DNA from: Blepharisma stoltei
Taxonomy: Eukaryota > Ciliophora > Heterotrichea > Heterotrichida > Blepharismidae
Reading direction: 5' to 3'
Assembly: GCA_914767885.1 (NCBI GenBank)
Contig: CAJZBQ010000027.1
Location: 310,001 to 374,000, forward strand
Length of the DNA stretch: 64,000 bases
Notes under the pieces: generated by a model
What the model saw: only the letters and a program-made list of their open reading frames with translations
What the model was told of the DNA's origin: nothing
Database searches by the model: none
Part shown: one piece after another, positions 32,238-44,300 of the stretch
Numbering within the stretch: position 1 is the first letter of the stretch
Layout: the number at the start of each line of letters is the position of its first letter
Translations under genes and position numbers: made by a program

Positions 32238-34635
32238 TTATTTAATTAAAGCCAACTGATCCTGCCTTTTCTTGATTTCTTTATTAATTTCAACTTTTAA
32301 TTGATTCAATAGCTCCATCCCTCTTGCAGTTTTTTCTTCATTAAATTCTGATATTTCTATTTGCTCATACAATGTCTCTATGACAGAATGGACAATTTTT
32401 ACCATTTCATTATCATTTTTCCTTTTCTTTATTTTTTCCATATTCTTGATATTTATTTTTTTATGCTTTTTTTCTTTACTTTCTTCATTTCTTTCGAAAT
32501 TCTCTTCCAAACTATGATGCTTGAATTCTTCAATTTCAGGAGGATGGTTTCTTGGTCTGATTGGCCATACTGGATCATTTAGTCTTCCATCAAATAAAAT
32601 TTCTTTATAGGATAAAGCCATCCTAATTATTATATAAATTTCTCCAACAGGTGGAAATTTTAGCAGTCTTCTCATGATCCCAGTACTATCACTTTCCATT
32701 AGAAAATCTTTTACAAAGATAATCATTGCGACACAAACTAGGTCTAAAAGTCCTAAATGGTTTACAAAATCTAATTTACCTGTAATTGTTTCGCTTTCGT
32801 TTGGATAATCCCAGCCTATGCAAGCAAATATAGAATCCCATATTATAATTGTATTGGGAAAACTTAATTCTCGACTTAGCATACACCTTATATATCTTTG
32901 CAGATAAATTTGTGGCTCGATTTTTTCTTCTTCTAAGTGGTTATAAAGGTCTCTGTCAATAGCTCTTAATAGTCTATGATGGATTTTGTGGCATCGTTTT
33001 AGAATTGGGGATGCATTTTCTTCATTACTTTTATCTTGATTTACTAAATCATTCTTTTCTGCTTCCCATGCAAATAATTTATCTTTTTGAGAATTAGGCT
33101 TATTGCTAACCACTGGCTGAAACATTTCCATCATTCCTAGCTCCATAATCTGTTTGAAAATCCAATATGTGTCTGCTTCTATATAATTTGGGTCATTTAA
33201 AATATTCAAACATTGTGCAGCGTCTTCAGAAATCTCTGATATCCTTTGTGCCTGCTCTGAGTACACAACAAATAGCACAAGTCCTAATAATTCATGCATT
33301 CCTTGTTTATAGGAGAAATAGATGGTGGCAATGATGGATGAAGGAGTCCAAGGCGCACACCTATGGAGCAGGTAGGATCATATCGATGAAGCCGAAAGTG
33401 GTGCCTATGTCACTTTTGAAGTAGGTCTTCAGGTCTGGGAATGCAGAATAGGGTTTTTTCTATTTCGAAAGCTTTTCCGTTCCTGTTTAGGCTTGTCAGG
33501 TTTTTCCTACCATATACTTTCTCCTCATCGGTATCACACCACCTTTCAGAAGACGGCTCTACCCTAGAGATCTTATTTTTGAGGCAGGCAGTTCAGATCG
33601 GAAAATCCAAAATTGTACCTTCATTTTCCTGATATGAACTCTGAGGTTTATAGATACTGGCTTTTTGAAACCAAGACGAGGTAAAGAAATTGAGTCTATC
33701 CTGCTTATGGCTAGCTTAATTTTTAACCTTAACTTACTCCCCCCCCCCCCTCCGTGAGCGAACAAAACCATTAGAAAAATCGCCATTTTTTGACCAAAAA
33801 CCCACCCTCCGTGAGTGAACAAAATTTTTTTTAATAGAAAAAATTTTAATGGAAAAAAATTTTGATATATAAGTGATAATTAGTATAATGAAATTTAGAG
33901 CTAATTCTGTTTAATTTTAAACAAATTGCGTTTTAAAACATAAATTTTGCAAATTAAATTAATATTTGCTTCCCAATTTTTGCAAATTAGGATTTTTTTA
34001 AATTTCGAAAAAAATATTTTTTATAAAATTTATATATAAATTTTTTTTTTTAAAAAAAAAAATAACCCCCCTCCGTGAGCGAACAAAATTTTTTTGTTCG
34101 CTCACGGAGGGGGGGGGGGAGTTAGTTTATATGAAATATTTTGATTTAGCTTGCACCATGTGAACAATGCATTTGTCATGATTTCTTTGATAGGCTCCAT
34201 CTGGAATAGCAATCTGTCTTGATAAGCTCTTTCTACGTCTTGTCTAATAGTTTGCCTTAATTGGAAGTCTTGATGGTAATTATTCCAAGGGTTCTATATA
34301 TTTTTTACATCTGGATCCTGCGATAATGGGTTGAAAATCAATGGATCTAAGTCTTTAACTGGGGCTTTCTAATTAGTAAATACTCCATGGATTTCTTTTA
34401 AATTTGCATATTCTATTCGAAGCTTTTGGGTAATTAAAATCCAGTTTTCAACTGACTCATGCTCTGGAAAAATCCCTAGGAAAATTCTTCAGCTTATAAA
34501 TCGGTTGTGCAATAATCCTAAATAGCCGTCTAATGCAATCTGCCTTAGACTTGCATAGTTCTCTTTGATGAAAAATGTTTTTTCGAACTGTTTAGGATTT
34601 AATAAATAATCTAGTGGCACAAGCTCTTCAGTCAT
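32238..34635 (-). CDS. TBC1D5: TBC1D5-type Rab GTPase-activating protein
   Basis: About 515 residues after removal of an 820-bp composite insert and two introns. TBC1D5 acts on Rab7 with retromer in endosomal recycling. Visible motifs: FISWRIFLGIFPE (first Trp is TGA), NPLSQDPD, the arginine finger in RQTIRQDVERAYQD, the glutamine finger in SYKQGMHELL, and RCMLSRELSFPNTIIIWDSIFA. The C-terminus is a Lys/Glu-rich coiled coil. Introns GTATTTACTAATTAG (34369-34383) and GTAAAAAATATATAG (34294-34308) are both 15 nt. The insert lies exactly between the Lys and Gln of YKQG, so excision is required for a working GAP. Confidence 0.9.
33306..34125. mobile_element. 820-bp composite IES in TBC1D5
   Basis: Bounded by direct repeats TTTATA (33306-33311 and 34126-34131). 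It consists of a GC-richer segment of about 425 bp (33312-33734, family S3, also seen at about 48140-48420) directly followed by a family A MITE (33735-34122, TTA duplications, ends CTCCCCCC...GGGGGG). Removal as one unit restores the invariant YKQGMHELL. Confidence 0.85.
33735..34122 (+). mobile_element. Family A MITE nested in composite IES
   Basis: 388 bp, nearly identical in layout to the unit at 53944: CTCC(C)n end, second direct motif copy ACCCTCCGTGAGTGAAC about 60 bp in, core GATATATAAGTGATAATTAG, terminal hairpin. TTA on both sides. Confidence 0.85.
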
Positions 34636-34824
34636 TTTATTTAAATATACTCATTTTAATCGATAGACACTTTGCAACTAGTTAGGCGCTTTTCTATTCA
34701 CTATATAAACAGAAAAACGAAGCCGGCACCAAAGTTTTATCATTATAAAAAGCTATAACATTTTTTAACTAAATAAAGATATTAATTTTGCTGTCCATTG
34801 ATATTTGAAATAACTAATAAATTC

Positions 34825-35824
34825 TTAACTATAATGCAAGTCTTGGGACTTTTTGAAGAAATAGCCACGCACAAAGAAAGCTATAGCTAAAAGTATTGTA
34901 ATTCCGCCCACCACAATGTAAGCAATCCCCAAGAAATCGTTTCTTCCTCCGAGTGCATTTGCAGTTGATATCACTACGTACTTTTTCCCATCAAAATCTG
35001 ACACGTCATAAGTGCTATTAATTTGAACTGTATAAGTCCCCACTGTAAGGTCATCTTCTATCCTCCCCCACAATTTTCTGAAATTCGGCAGTCCAGAAAC
35101 CCTCATCCACACTATAAAATGCTCTACATAGGAATTTACCGTCTTCCACGTCTTTCCACTGCTTTTTCTGCCAATTTTTCAGATTTTTGAATTTCCTATC
35201 TTTATCTGAAGGCCAGGCAATGTCATTTTCTAAAATATTAACTCTGTGTCCGTTTTGGTCCCACATTATAAAAGTGTCATTAAAAAAGGTCTTCGCGATT
35301 AGCCCACATGGGTTGGCTACATCTTTATCAGTCAAATCCCAGCCGCCTTCTCTATACTTCGGTTCAATCCCCAGGTCTTCCATCGTAACAATAGGGTCGC
35401 AATCTGTGCTTACCGAGCCTTTTGATAAATCATTTCCCATCAGCTGATTCTGTGATTTTGATTTTACATATCTTCGATGGTTTTGGTAAAAATTATCAAG
35501 TTCATAGTAAAAATACACTGTAGAGCTCATTTCATCAGTGACATCAAAGGTAATATTGCAGAGGCTCAGCCTGTCATATTTGGTTTTGTCGCATTCTCCC
35601 ACGTTGTCATACCGCTTACGGTGCTCAATGATTTCTAAAGAATAGGACAATAAAACGCTCCCTACAATTATAAAAATCGACCCTAAAGTGGTAAAAATAA
35701 TTACAGCTGATTTAACTGTAGGGACTGGCTTGTAAGCTTTCATTGTCTGCTGGCGAAAAGGGGTGTTTCGAGGCTTGCGATTGTGCTGCTCTTCTCCTAA
35801 AGGAACTACTTGTCCGTCTGCCAT
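34825..35824 (-). CDS. TMEM30A: CDC50/TMEM30 family flippase beta subunit
   Basis: 327 residues. CDC50 proteins chaperone P4-ATPase lipid flippases. Two membrane helices (SAVIIFTTLGSIFIIVGSVL near the N-terminus, FLGIAYIVVGGITILLAIAF near the C-terminus) flank a large extracytoplasmic domain with ENDIAWPSDKDRKF and HFIVWMRVSGLPNFRKLWG, hallmarks of the family. The frame shift between them is solved by a 16-nt intron, GTAAATTCCTATGTAG (35124-35139), the only 16-nt intron I found. The ATG is five bases after the stop of the upstream same-strand gene. Confidence 0.92.
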
Positions 35825-35829
35825 TTTAA

Positions 35830-36390
35830 TTATGAATTAATTTGGTTATTTAAAGCTTGCAACGTTTCCAAGGTGGGAAAAAGAGACTTTGACTGTGAGG
35901 AAATCTGAGACATGACGTCTACGTAGTGAAGGATTTTTTTGTCTGTGCTTTCGATTTCGTGCTTGATTTTCTCAATTGCGCTGTCAATTTCTTCACAGGT
36001 AGGCAGTTTGTTGATAGCTCGGGCTTCTTCTTCATATTCAATTAAATTGGATCTTAAGGATTTTTCGTGGGAGTATTCTTCTTTTAAGGCTTGGATTTCT
36101 TGTTTGTAGCTGTCTATTTTGCTTTGTAAAGCATCTGTTTGTGAGATTAGATAGTTTCAGTCAGCATCATAGGAATAGTGGGACAATTCTCTTTTTTCTG
36201 CGATATATTCGAGCTCTTTGATGCCTTCTTTTAAGTCGTTTAAGAGTTTTTCACTTTGGCTTGGATGAATATTTTTGAAATCAACTATGTGGCCGAGCTC
36301 TAAACATTTTATGGCAAAATTTCGTAATGCAGGACTTTCTTTGTAGAGGAGTCGATTTAGCAGAGCATCTTCTTCGTTTAATTTTTTCAT
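35830..36390 (-). CDS. THOC7: THOC7-like coiled-coil protein
   Basis: 186 residues. The layout resembles THO complex subunit 7 (mRNA export): a short helical N-terminus (LRNFAIKCLELG), then WNYLISQTDALQSKIDSYKQ, EYEEEARAINKLPTCEEIDS and ILHYVDVMSQISSQ. THOC7 has the same order, with NRxEYDALAKVI followed by an H/L-rich coil. TGA near 36157 reads as Trp. Similarity is moderate and coiled coils mislead, so another coiled-coil family remains possible. Its TAA stop is five bases from the CDC50 start. Confidence 0.55.
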
Positions 36391-36671
36391 TTTTATAATA
36401 ATTTATTATGTAGTAGGTGGCTTTGAATTTTGAAGGGCAATGAAAATGCAGTTAAAATTAACTTTTGTCTAATATTATAAAGCTAAAAAAGTTAAAAATG
36501 ATGCTAAATAACTTTCTAAAAATATTCAAAAAAATTCTTCTGTAAAATAGAGCATTTCTCTATTTTATCTTTGTAATATTTTAACAATCAGTGCTTTTCC
36601 CATATATAAAAGGAACTATAAAAAGATTCTGATGACTATGAAAATTATGTGGAGAAAATAAATATGAATAA
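36391..36671. other. Intergenic, nothing recognised
   Basis: AT-rich divergent spacer upstream of the THOC7-like gene; no feature seen before the nested element at 36672. Confidence 0.4.
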
Positions 36672-37070
36672 TAGCTCGCCCTCTTTAAAAGCGAGAATTA
36701 TTTTTATTTCTCTTAAAGGAGGGTTAATATATTTTTAAAAATCATATGCACTGAGAGAGTGTTGAAAAGACCTCTTGCCAGATACGGCATGGATATTTGG
36801 TGCACCAATACCCATGGAAGACCAAATTCTGGTCAGAGTAACAGAGAATGATAAGCCAAGATGAAATTTAGTTCATGAGATGTCTGAAAAGAAGTGCTTC
36901 TCAACACTCTCTCAAAGTATAATAATTTACATATAATTTTTACAAAGATTATAAAATACAAATTCGCAAATATTTTGAAAAGAATAGCATTATTAATTAT
37001 ATTTAAATTTTTTCAAATAAAAAAATGTAAAAAAAAATTTTTTGTTTGCTCACTCTTAAACGAGGGGGAG
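36672..37070 (-). mobile_element. Diverged family A MITE carrying a nested TIR element
   Basis: 399 bp, from TAG at the left to TAA at the right. Ends CTCGCCCTCTTTAAAAGCG and (inverted) CTCCCCCTCGTTTAAGAG; left hairpin partner TTCTCTTAAAGGAGGG at 36707-36726. Inside, about 36746-36920 is a second element with inverted ends CTGAGAGAGTGTTGAAAAG and TTTGAGAGAGTGTTGAGAAG, bordered by TA. The outer element ends 26 bp before the ATE1 start codon. Confidence 0.65.
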
Positions 37071-37096
37071 TAAGTCCATTCATATAATTTTTATTA

Positions 37097-38693
37097 ATGA
37101 ATTTAATAAGTTTAGGAGGTGAGCACACTGAAGAGGCTTGCATATACTGCAAAAAGGGTCCATCAACTGTTTTTGGTTTTTATTGTAAAGAAATGAGTGT
37201 AGAAAACTACGAAAAATTAATGTTTAAAGGATATGCTTTCCTCCTATCAATCGCAAGGTAAGGATAGGAAATTGGAGAGGGAAAATCTCCTAGTCAAACT
37301 ACTTGAGTGAGACTCATTCGCCAACTCTCCAATCTTCTGCCCTTGCCAAGCAATTCATAGGAGAGGAGTATATAGAAGATGAGGAGACATCTGCTATGTC
37401 CCAGTCCTAGAAAAGTCTTGCTGCAAGCTCATCTCTTTAAGATGCAATACAATTTTATATAAGCCTAATAAGAGCCAAAAAAAAGTCCAAAAGAAATTTG
37501 CCCGCTATTTAAATGCAGTGAAAAAGCCAACGAAAATCAAACAAAGAATGCACGAAATATTGACTATTCCAAATGATTTAAAAGAAAAACTAAAAAATGC
37601 TGTGGAAGCTACTATCGAAGTATTGGGAATCAGTTTTGAAGATAAATTATGCGTTATCAAAAGAAACTCACCCAATAGAAAAAAAAGATTTGGAGATTAC
37701 TCTATAAGTTCTGCTATAACTGTTCATATAAAAGCAAAACAAAATGGACTAAATTTAAATCTATCTGATGTAACAGAATTATTGCAAAATTATTTTGAAT
37801 TAGAAATAAACAATAGCAAATGAAGGATCTTTTCTGTTGAGAATGGATTTATCAATTTACTTGAAAACGAAATTGAAGAGATTAAGCTTCTTGATGAGAA
37901 TAAAAATGAAAATAAAATTTCAGCAATTCCCCATACTTATAAGCACGAATTGGTTGATAGCGATTTTTCTCAAGAATCATATGAGCTATATAAAGAATAC
38001 GTCAAGGCTGTGCATGGCGAGACACCAACTAACCTATCAATTGAGCATTACACACAGACTGCATGTAAAACATCTTTAATAAAAGAGGAGCCATCTCATG
38101 AGTATCCTTATGGGTTAGGAAGCTTCCATATGCTTCATAAAATTGATGGAATCTTAGTGGGTGTTAGCGTAATTGATATTCTCCCAAGCGGGGTTTCTGC
38201 AGTATATTTCTTTTATTCTTCAAAAATATCATTTTTGTCACCAGGGATCTTTTCTATAATGAAGGAAATAGAATTCGTTCAAAATAATCTCTCTGAAAGA
38301 TTTAAGTACTATTATTTGGGCTTTTATATTAATAATATCCAAAAAATGAAGTATAAAGGGGAGTTTTATCCAAGTGAGCTGCTTTGTCCGAAAAAATTTG
38401 TATGAGTTCCTATTGAAAACTGTTTGGAAGACCAAAGCCATAACTTTTTAGAGCTTTCAAGCTGCTGCCCTTTAACAAGCTGCCTACCTAAGGATCAAGA
38501 TATGGAATTTTCAAATGCTAATATCCTGTCTTTTATTAATGAAAATGCAAAAATTTCGATCAATAGTACAATATATACTATTTCAAGCCTGGATCAAAAT
38601 TTTAGGCAATCTGCTTTAGAAAAACTGACATTAGCTTTTTATTATATAGGAAAGCATTTATTCAAAAAATTTACCTTTTCTTTCATAAATTAA
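37097..38693 (+). CDS. ATE1: Arginyl-tRNA--protein transferase
   Basis: ATE1 adds Arg to acidic N-termini, creating N-degrons. 485 residues after removal of a 139-bp insert. The N-terminal Cys region ACIYCKKGPSTVFGF and the CC pair in VLEKSCCKLISL are the iron-sulfur/regulatory cysteines of the family. The C-terminal GNAT-like part has GLGSFHMLHKIDG, IDILPSGVSAVYFFY, FYINNIQKMKYKGEFYPSEL and FVWVPIENCL (Trp from TGA). Removing 37232-37370 gives FKGYRRWGDICYVPV. The last 90 residues are family-variable. TGA near 37821 is also Trp. Confidence 0.92.
37232..37370. other. 139-bp IES with inverted ends in ATE1
   Basis: Inverted ends TATGCTTTCCTCCTATCAAT and TATACTCCTCTCCTATGAAT, followed by matching ATTGGAGAG and GCAAGG blocks. 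TA pointers are at 37232-37233 and 37371-37372. The two arms nearly meet, so the insert is largely palindromic. Confidence 0.82.
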
Positions 38694-38935
38694 TTTTTTG
38701 CTGAAATCCACTGCTGAGAGGTCTTAATTCTCAAATATTCAAAATTAGAACGAATAATATAAATAAATACTTAAAGCCCAGCTTTGTAATTTCTTCTTTG
38801 TCTAATGCAATTGCACATATTTTTTTAAGTATGGTTCTCAAAATAGCTCACTATAATTAGTTTCCTTGCTGAAAATTGAACCATACTAATAAAAACCTAA
38901 ATTTAAGAAAAATTCAATGGTGCATCAAGATAAAT

Positions 38936-41194
38936 ATGGGAAATATTAGCCAATGTTGCGAAAACTCCAAGCTTCAAGCCACAATATTTGACCTAAACGA
39001 AGAAAATAAAAAACTTAAAAAGCGTGAATCAGATGAGCAACATTCCAAAGAGCAGCTAAAAATTCTCTATGACAAGCTTTTATCCGAAAAAGAAGCCTCC
39101 AACATTCTCATCACAAATCAATTAAATATCCTAAAAAATGACAACATAAGCCTGACACAGCGAAACGAGAGACTCAAAGCAAGACTTATTGATGGCTGCC
39201 AAGATAAAGCAGCCTTAGATTTTCTAGCCCAAGAATACGAGGAAAAACTGAAAAAATTAGATTCCGAATATTCCTCAAAAATCCAAGAATTATCTGCAGA
39301 AACCCAAAAGCTTCGTGTAGAGCTGATGCTCCTTACAGATTCCCACAAGCGGAGAATCCTTTGGGGTGCTTTAAAATATATGAAAAAATATTCCCTTCAA
39401 AATCTATCTGCTTCTATAGATAGATGAAAAGAAATTTTAGAAGACCCTGAGCATTTGGAAACAGAAGGAAGTGTCATGTTTAAAACCATCGAATTTGATG
39501 TAACTTCTATATATGATGACGATGATAATAAAGTGAATCAAGCTGGCGTCAAAGCTGCACTTGATATGCTTTCAGAAGAGCAGAAAGCGACGATCAGTGA
39601 AAACCCTTTAATGATCTATTATGAAGCTCACAGGGGAAGAGGAGAAAAACCTATGTCAATCCAAAATGTTTTCAGGTTTTTTGAAGAAATGCTTGATAAA
39701 AAATATGAAGCTGACTGTGCGGACTTGGAAGCAAAAAGGGCTCCGAGGACTATGCCAGATTATATGATGGATCATTTAATTAGGGTATATGGACTTAAAA
39801 AAATAGCTCATAAAGCATTGTGCCAGATAATCCCAACGCTGGAAGAATTGAACAAAAAAAGACACTCGTTAGGGATTTTATTCTCTAGGCTTATTCAAGT
39901 TATTCATCATGACCCAATTCCTTATCAATTAGCTTTGTTTTTGACAAAAGCGAGGATTGAGTTCAATAAATTAGTAACAAATGCACTGAAAGACATGAAA
40001 ACCAGAAATATTGAAGCTAAAGCAGGGAAAAGCGACAATGATGGGGCAGCTTTTCTGATTGATGTTATGAATTTAATTTACAATCTTTTTGATACTGATA
40101 GAGGAAGCCGTGGGAAAGCAATAAGTCTGCTAAAACCTGAAAGGTTTACATCAGAGCAGTTTATGGTGTTTAGGATTTGCCACAAAATCATTAGAATGGG
40201 GGAGACTGCCGAAAATGTTTTTGCAGGATTTGATGTTGATAGAAAAGATAACGAAATTTCACGAGATCAGCTAATAGAAGGAATGAGGAAAGAATTAGAG
40301 CTTGCAATGCCAGAAGACGAAGCAACTATTCTATTTAACGTCTTAGATCCTAAAAACACAGGTAAAATCTCACGAGATACATTTTTACAAAAAATTGATA
40401 TAAAAAGTCACTATGAAAATTGCAAATCATTGAATTTGACTATAAAGAAAAGCAAGTTTTGGATGGTTCTTATTGATGTCTATAAGACAGTACAGATAAA
40501 AGATGCAGCTTTCTTGATGTCATGGTTTAATTCCCAAGGGAAAACTCACTTAAACTTTGACGAGTTCAAAAATTACGTTTTATTATTGGACCCTGATCTT
40601 TTTCCAGAAGAAATACAAAGCTATTATGATGATGGGCTTAGGTTAAATGCAGATGCAAGCTTGGATGGCTTAACTTCGGAAAGCTTCTGCAAAGTGATAA
40701 TTAGGGAGTCTATAGGAGGGAAAGGTGTTAGAGATTTCAGTAAGATTTATATAGAGTTGAAAAGTGGAGGAGGATTTGCGGTAAGGTCTTTGTCGAGGAA
40801 AAATTCAGATTTGAATTTAAGTCAAGATGATATACAGCCACCTACACCTAAAGGAAAACATTCAAGAAGAATGTCGGGGCTGGGGGCTCAGCCACCGACC
40901 AGATCAAGAACACCAACTCTTGAGATGCCGACTCCAAAGCATAGGAAAAGAGGAAGCTTTACTGGATTGCCGCCACCAGCATCAAGCAAAATACCAATTC
41001 CAAGGTCAAGGGAACCGACAAAATCACCAGAGCCTAGAAGCAGCCAAACTCCTGAACCTAGGTATAGCGGCTTTATTACTGAAATGAGGCAAAGTGAAGG
41101 AGTTCCTAGAACCAGCGAAGAACCAAAAAGCCCTGATGAGCCCAAGTCTCCTCGATTTGGCTGGCAAAGGTCTAGAGAGTTCAATATTTCTTAA
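38936..41194 (+). CDS. EF-hand/coiled-coil protein, myristoylated
   Basis: 752 residues, no insert, one TGA (Trp, near 39425). MGNISQCC is a likely lipidation signal. Residues 20-130 are coiled coil (KLKKRESDEQHSKEQLKILY). EF-hand-like segments lie around NVFAGFDVDRKDNEISRDQL and FNVLDPKNTGKISRDTF (about residues 430-490). The C-terminal 130 residues are a Pro/Ser/Arg-rich tail with repeated SREPTKSPEPRSSQTPEPR-like motifs, probably phosphorylated and disordered. I do not recognise the family; it is likely a calcium-responsive cortical or ciliary protein, by inference only. Confidence 0.7.
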
Positions 41195-41340
41195 TTTTAT
41201 TTAAATCCTAGACAATTAAATAAGAAACTGTGATATAAATAAAAGTATTTAAGACTTTGATTCTCCATGAGATAGAAAGTATCCAATATTTTATTGGTTT
41301 GAACATATTTTGATTAAGGAAATTATTAATTCAGATATTA

Positions 41341-44300
41341 TTAAAATGAATTTTTTGGTGGGTCTTTTGTTATCGTTCTCAGATTTATAATAGACCCATC
41401 GCTTGATTGAAAATCATATGGAATGGTTGAGTTTGGCCTATGTTTGATTGCTTTGTCTTCCCAATTTTTACAGTTTTCATTTAAGCTTTCTTTCAGACTA
41501 TTAGATTTTAAAATAATAAAAACATTTCATGTTTTAATAAATAATTGTCTCAATTCTTACTTTATTCCACTTTTTAAAAGATGGCAAGTAGAGCACAGGT
41601 CCAGGCTGTCCGTGAGTTGATCCCAATTCTAGAATTAGATCTCATCGTTTTAGAATTCGTCCGGGCTTTTGACTATTCAAGACCCTATGAAAGACTTTTT
41701 ACTTCAACCCATAGAAGAGAAACCGAATTCGGAGTGTCTGTTCATACTTCTGGGGAAGCAACATTTGCCTTTATAAGGCGTGGCAATTCAAAAATGAGGT
41801 TTTGGAGATAAACTCATACTCTAAGTACTACCTTTGGCTAAGAGAGTCTTTGGCAGTGAAGGCAAGATCAAACAAGTCAGGTCTCCTCGAGAGACTTGTG
41901 ACGACGACTGGAAAAGGCTGCCATCCTTACGTCAACTTTAGCCTGAAGCGGTTAGGGATGGATATGGCTAAAATACTCCTCTATACCCACTAATTAATCT
42001 AATATAATCTACTTTATTTCAGATCTTTTTATCATATATAGGTATAGTTGACTATAGCAACTTGCATTGATGATATCGCATTTTAAAAATCTACATCAGC
42101 TTTCAAAAAGAGGAATACAAATATTCTTTATAAACCCAGCCTGGCTTTTATTAATGTCACATGTGCTTCTATCACAGTACATTGAAACCTGCATGACTCT
42201 CTCTTTTTCAATATCCCCTTGTTTAAAGAATTCTTCTATTAGCAGAAAAGACCATTTTTCATGCAATAACTGCACTTTTGCGCTATGTCCTAAGTCAGCA
42301 CATTTTAAACCCATAGACAAAATTAAAAATTTATCCTCATGGTTTTCCAAGCTCAAGTCTCCAAGAGCTACCCTTGAATTAAATTTGCCTAGAGCTTCGA
42401 AATGCATAGTCATGTCGGTATGCAAAATCATCTCGATTATTAACTTTCTGCTTTTTAACCAATCATCACTTGATAAGTGTTTGAGTACATTATTGTCGCT
42501 TTCTTTCATTATGTTGAATATTTTGGCGGCATGCATCATTTCTAAGACTCTGAAGTCATTATAATTAATAGCTAATTCATGACCACTATTTATCAAAAAT
42601 CTTGTGGTTAAGCCAGGGTGGCCTGCATCATGCCCTAGCGCAGCAATCATTGCTGAAAATGTTTCCAGAGTGCTGAATCTTTTTATAAAATAAAAATCTA
42701 ACTCTGTCCCCCTTTAAATTGGAACAAAATATCGGTAAAATTCTTAACCCCTTTAGCGTTGAACAAATTTTATAGCTAAAATTTAATTTATATGTAATTA
42801 GCTTTGATCCAATTTGATATTCCAAAATAAATATTAACTTATAGTTTATTTTATTTTAAGGAATACTGCAAATAGAATATTATTTAGACAAATTAGCATT
42901 TTGAATCAATAAATTTCATTCTTATAAAAAAATATTTTATTGAATATAATTTTCTTTTACAAAAATATAATCCTCTTTAAGCTGAAATAAAATTTTTTTT
43001 TAATTTCAAAGGGGAGTAAATATAAAAATATGTTAATATATTTTCCATTCTATTCGAAAAATGCAAAATGTGTTTTAAAATGAAGTAAGAGATAGTAGAA
43101 GTCCACTTTGAGTCAAAAAATATAAAAGTGAATGCAAAACATCTGCAGCATGGCATGCGTTATGATAAGGGATTTCTTTATTGTAAGACTATATATCAAA
43201 TACATTTTCTAAATTTTTGAAAAATGAATCAGAAACTGGTTCTGGAATAGAGAAAAGTTCATTAATCCCTCATTTCTGTAATAAATATTTTGATATAATT
43301 GAAACGCTTGACCCAGTCATTTGATAAACAAATCAAATGTCAAAATTCCAGTTAGTTCCCACCCCAGATAAGATTCTTTCTAGCTTCTTCACTCCATTTA
43401 ATAAAGAGCAAAGCCTATATAGATAATTATTAATAACGACGAAAAATATTTATTATTATAACTGAATCTTATATAAATAAATAATTTTTTCTATAAGACA
43501 AAAAAAAAGTTCGAAATTAAAATAGGCAAGTAAGTCAGGAGAACTATATCCTACAAGAGTTGGCTTCTTTTCAATGATTTCTGACATAGTTTTTCTTCTT
43601 ACAGTTACTCTTTGTAGCTCTCCATGCCCTCTATCTACAAAGTTTTCCAAAATAAATGTCAAATCTTCTTCGTCCATATTTTTATTATTCTGTATATCAG
43701 TTTGTATAAAAAGCTTACCATGAACCAATTTCCTTTTAATTTTTTCTATCTCATAAATGGCTCTTTTCAGCTTATTCTTCACATCTGAAAAAATGATAAC
43801 TATAGAGGCAGCTTTGATATTGGTTTTAATTTTGTCAAGTGTTTTAAAAATAGCTTCAATTTGTGGCTCAAAAAATGTTTCTTGACTATTAAGTTTGTTT
43901 TCCTTCTCAAAAATTACAGGGCCTGAGCTCATTGCCTGTTCTTCTTTAGATTTCCTCCAAAAAAGTTGCTTTGCTCTGAATTCTGATTGTCGAGATTCGA
44001 CTAGCTGAAGAACCAAAAATACAAGCAAAATAAAGAAATCTGATAATAGCGCGATTATTGAAATCGCAGAAAAAGCAACAAAACATCCTAAAAGCAAAAT
44101 AAGAGAAAAAAATGCAATTATTGCAATGCTGAAGAAGTTATCAAAAGTGACGATTCGCAATAAAGTGATAAAGCAAGCCATAGCTAAAACATGAGACTGT
44201 GTGCTTTGTGCATATCCACATCCTGTGATCCCTGAAAGAATATTTTCCTCACACAAAATTAAATATAGCATAATAAAAAGCCCTAGACCGGCATAAAAAC

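Noticed and set aside
33441..33632. ORF within the TBC1D5 insert
   Set aside because: Insert sequence; conserved TBC residues flank it and become contiguous only when it is removed.
41581..41993. Two overlapping ORFs (76 and 63 aa)
   Set aside because: They lie entirely within the GC-rich insert that interrupts the PDE gene; no conserved motif.
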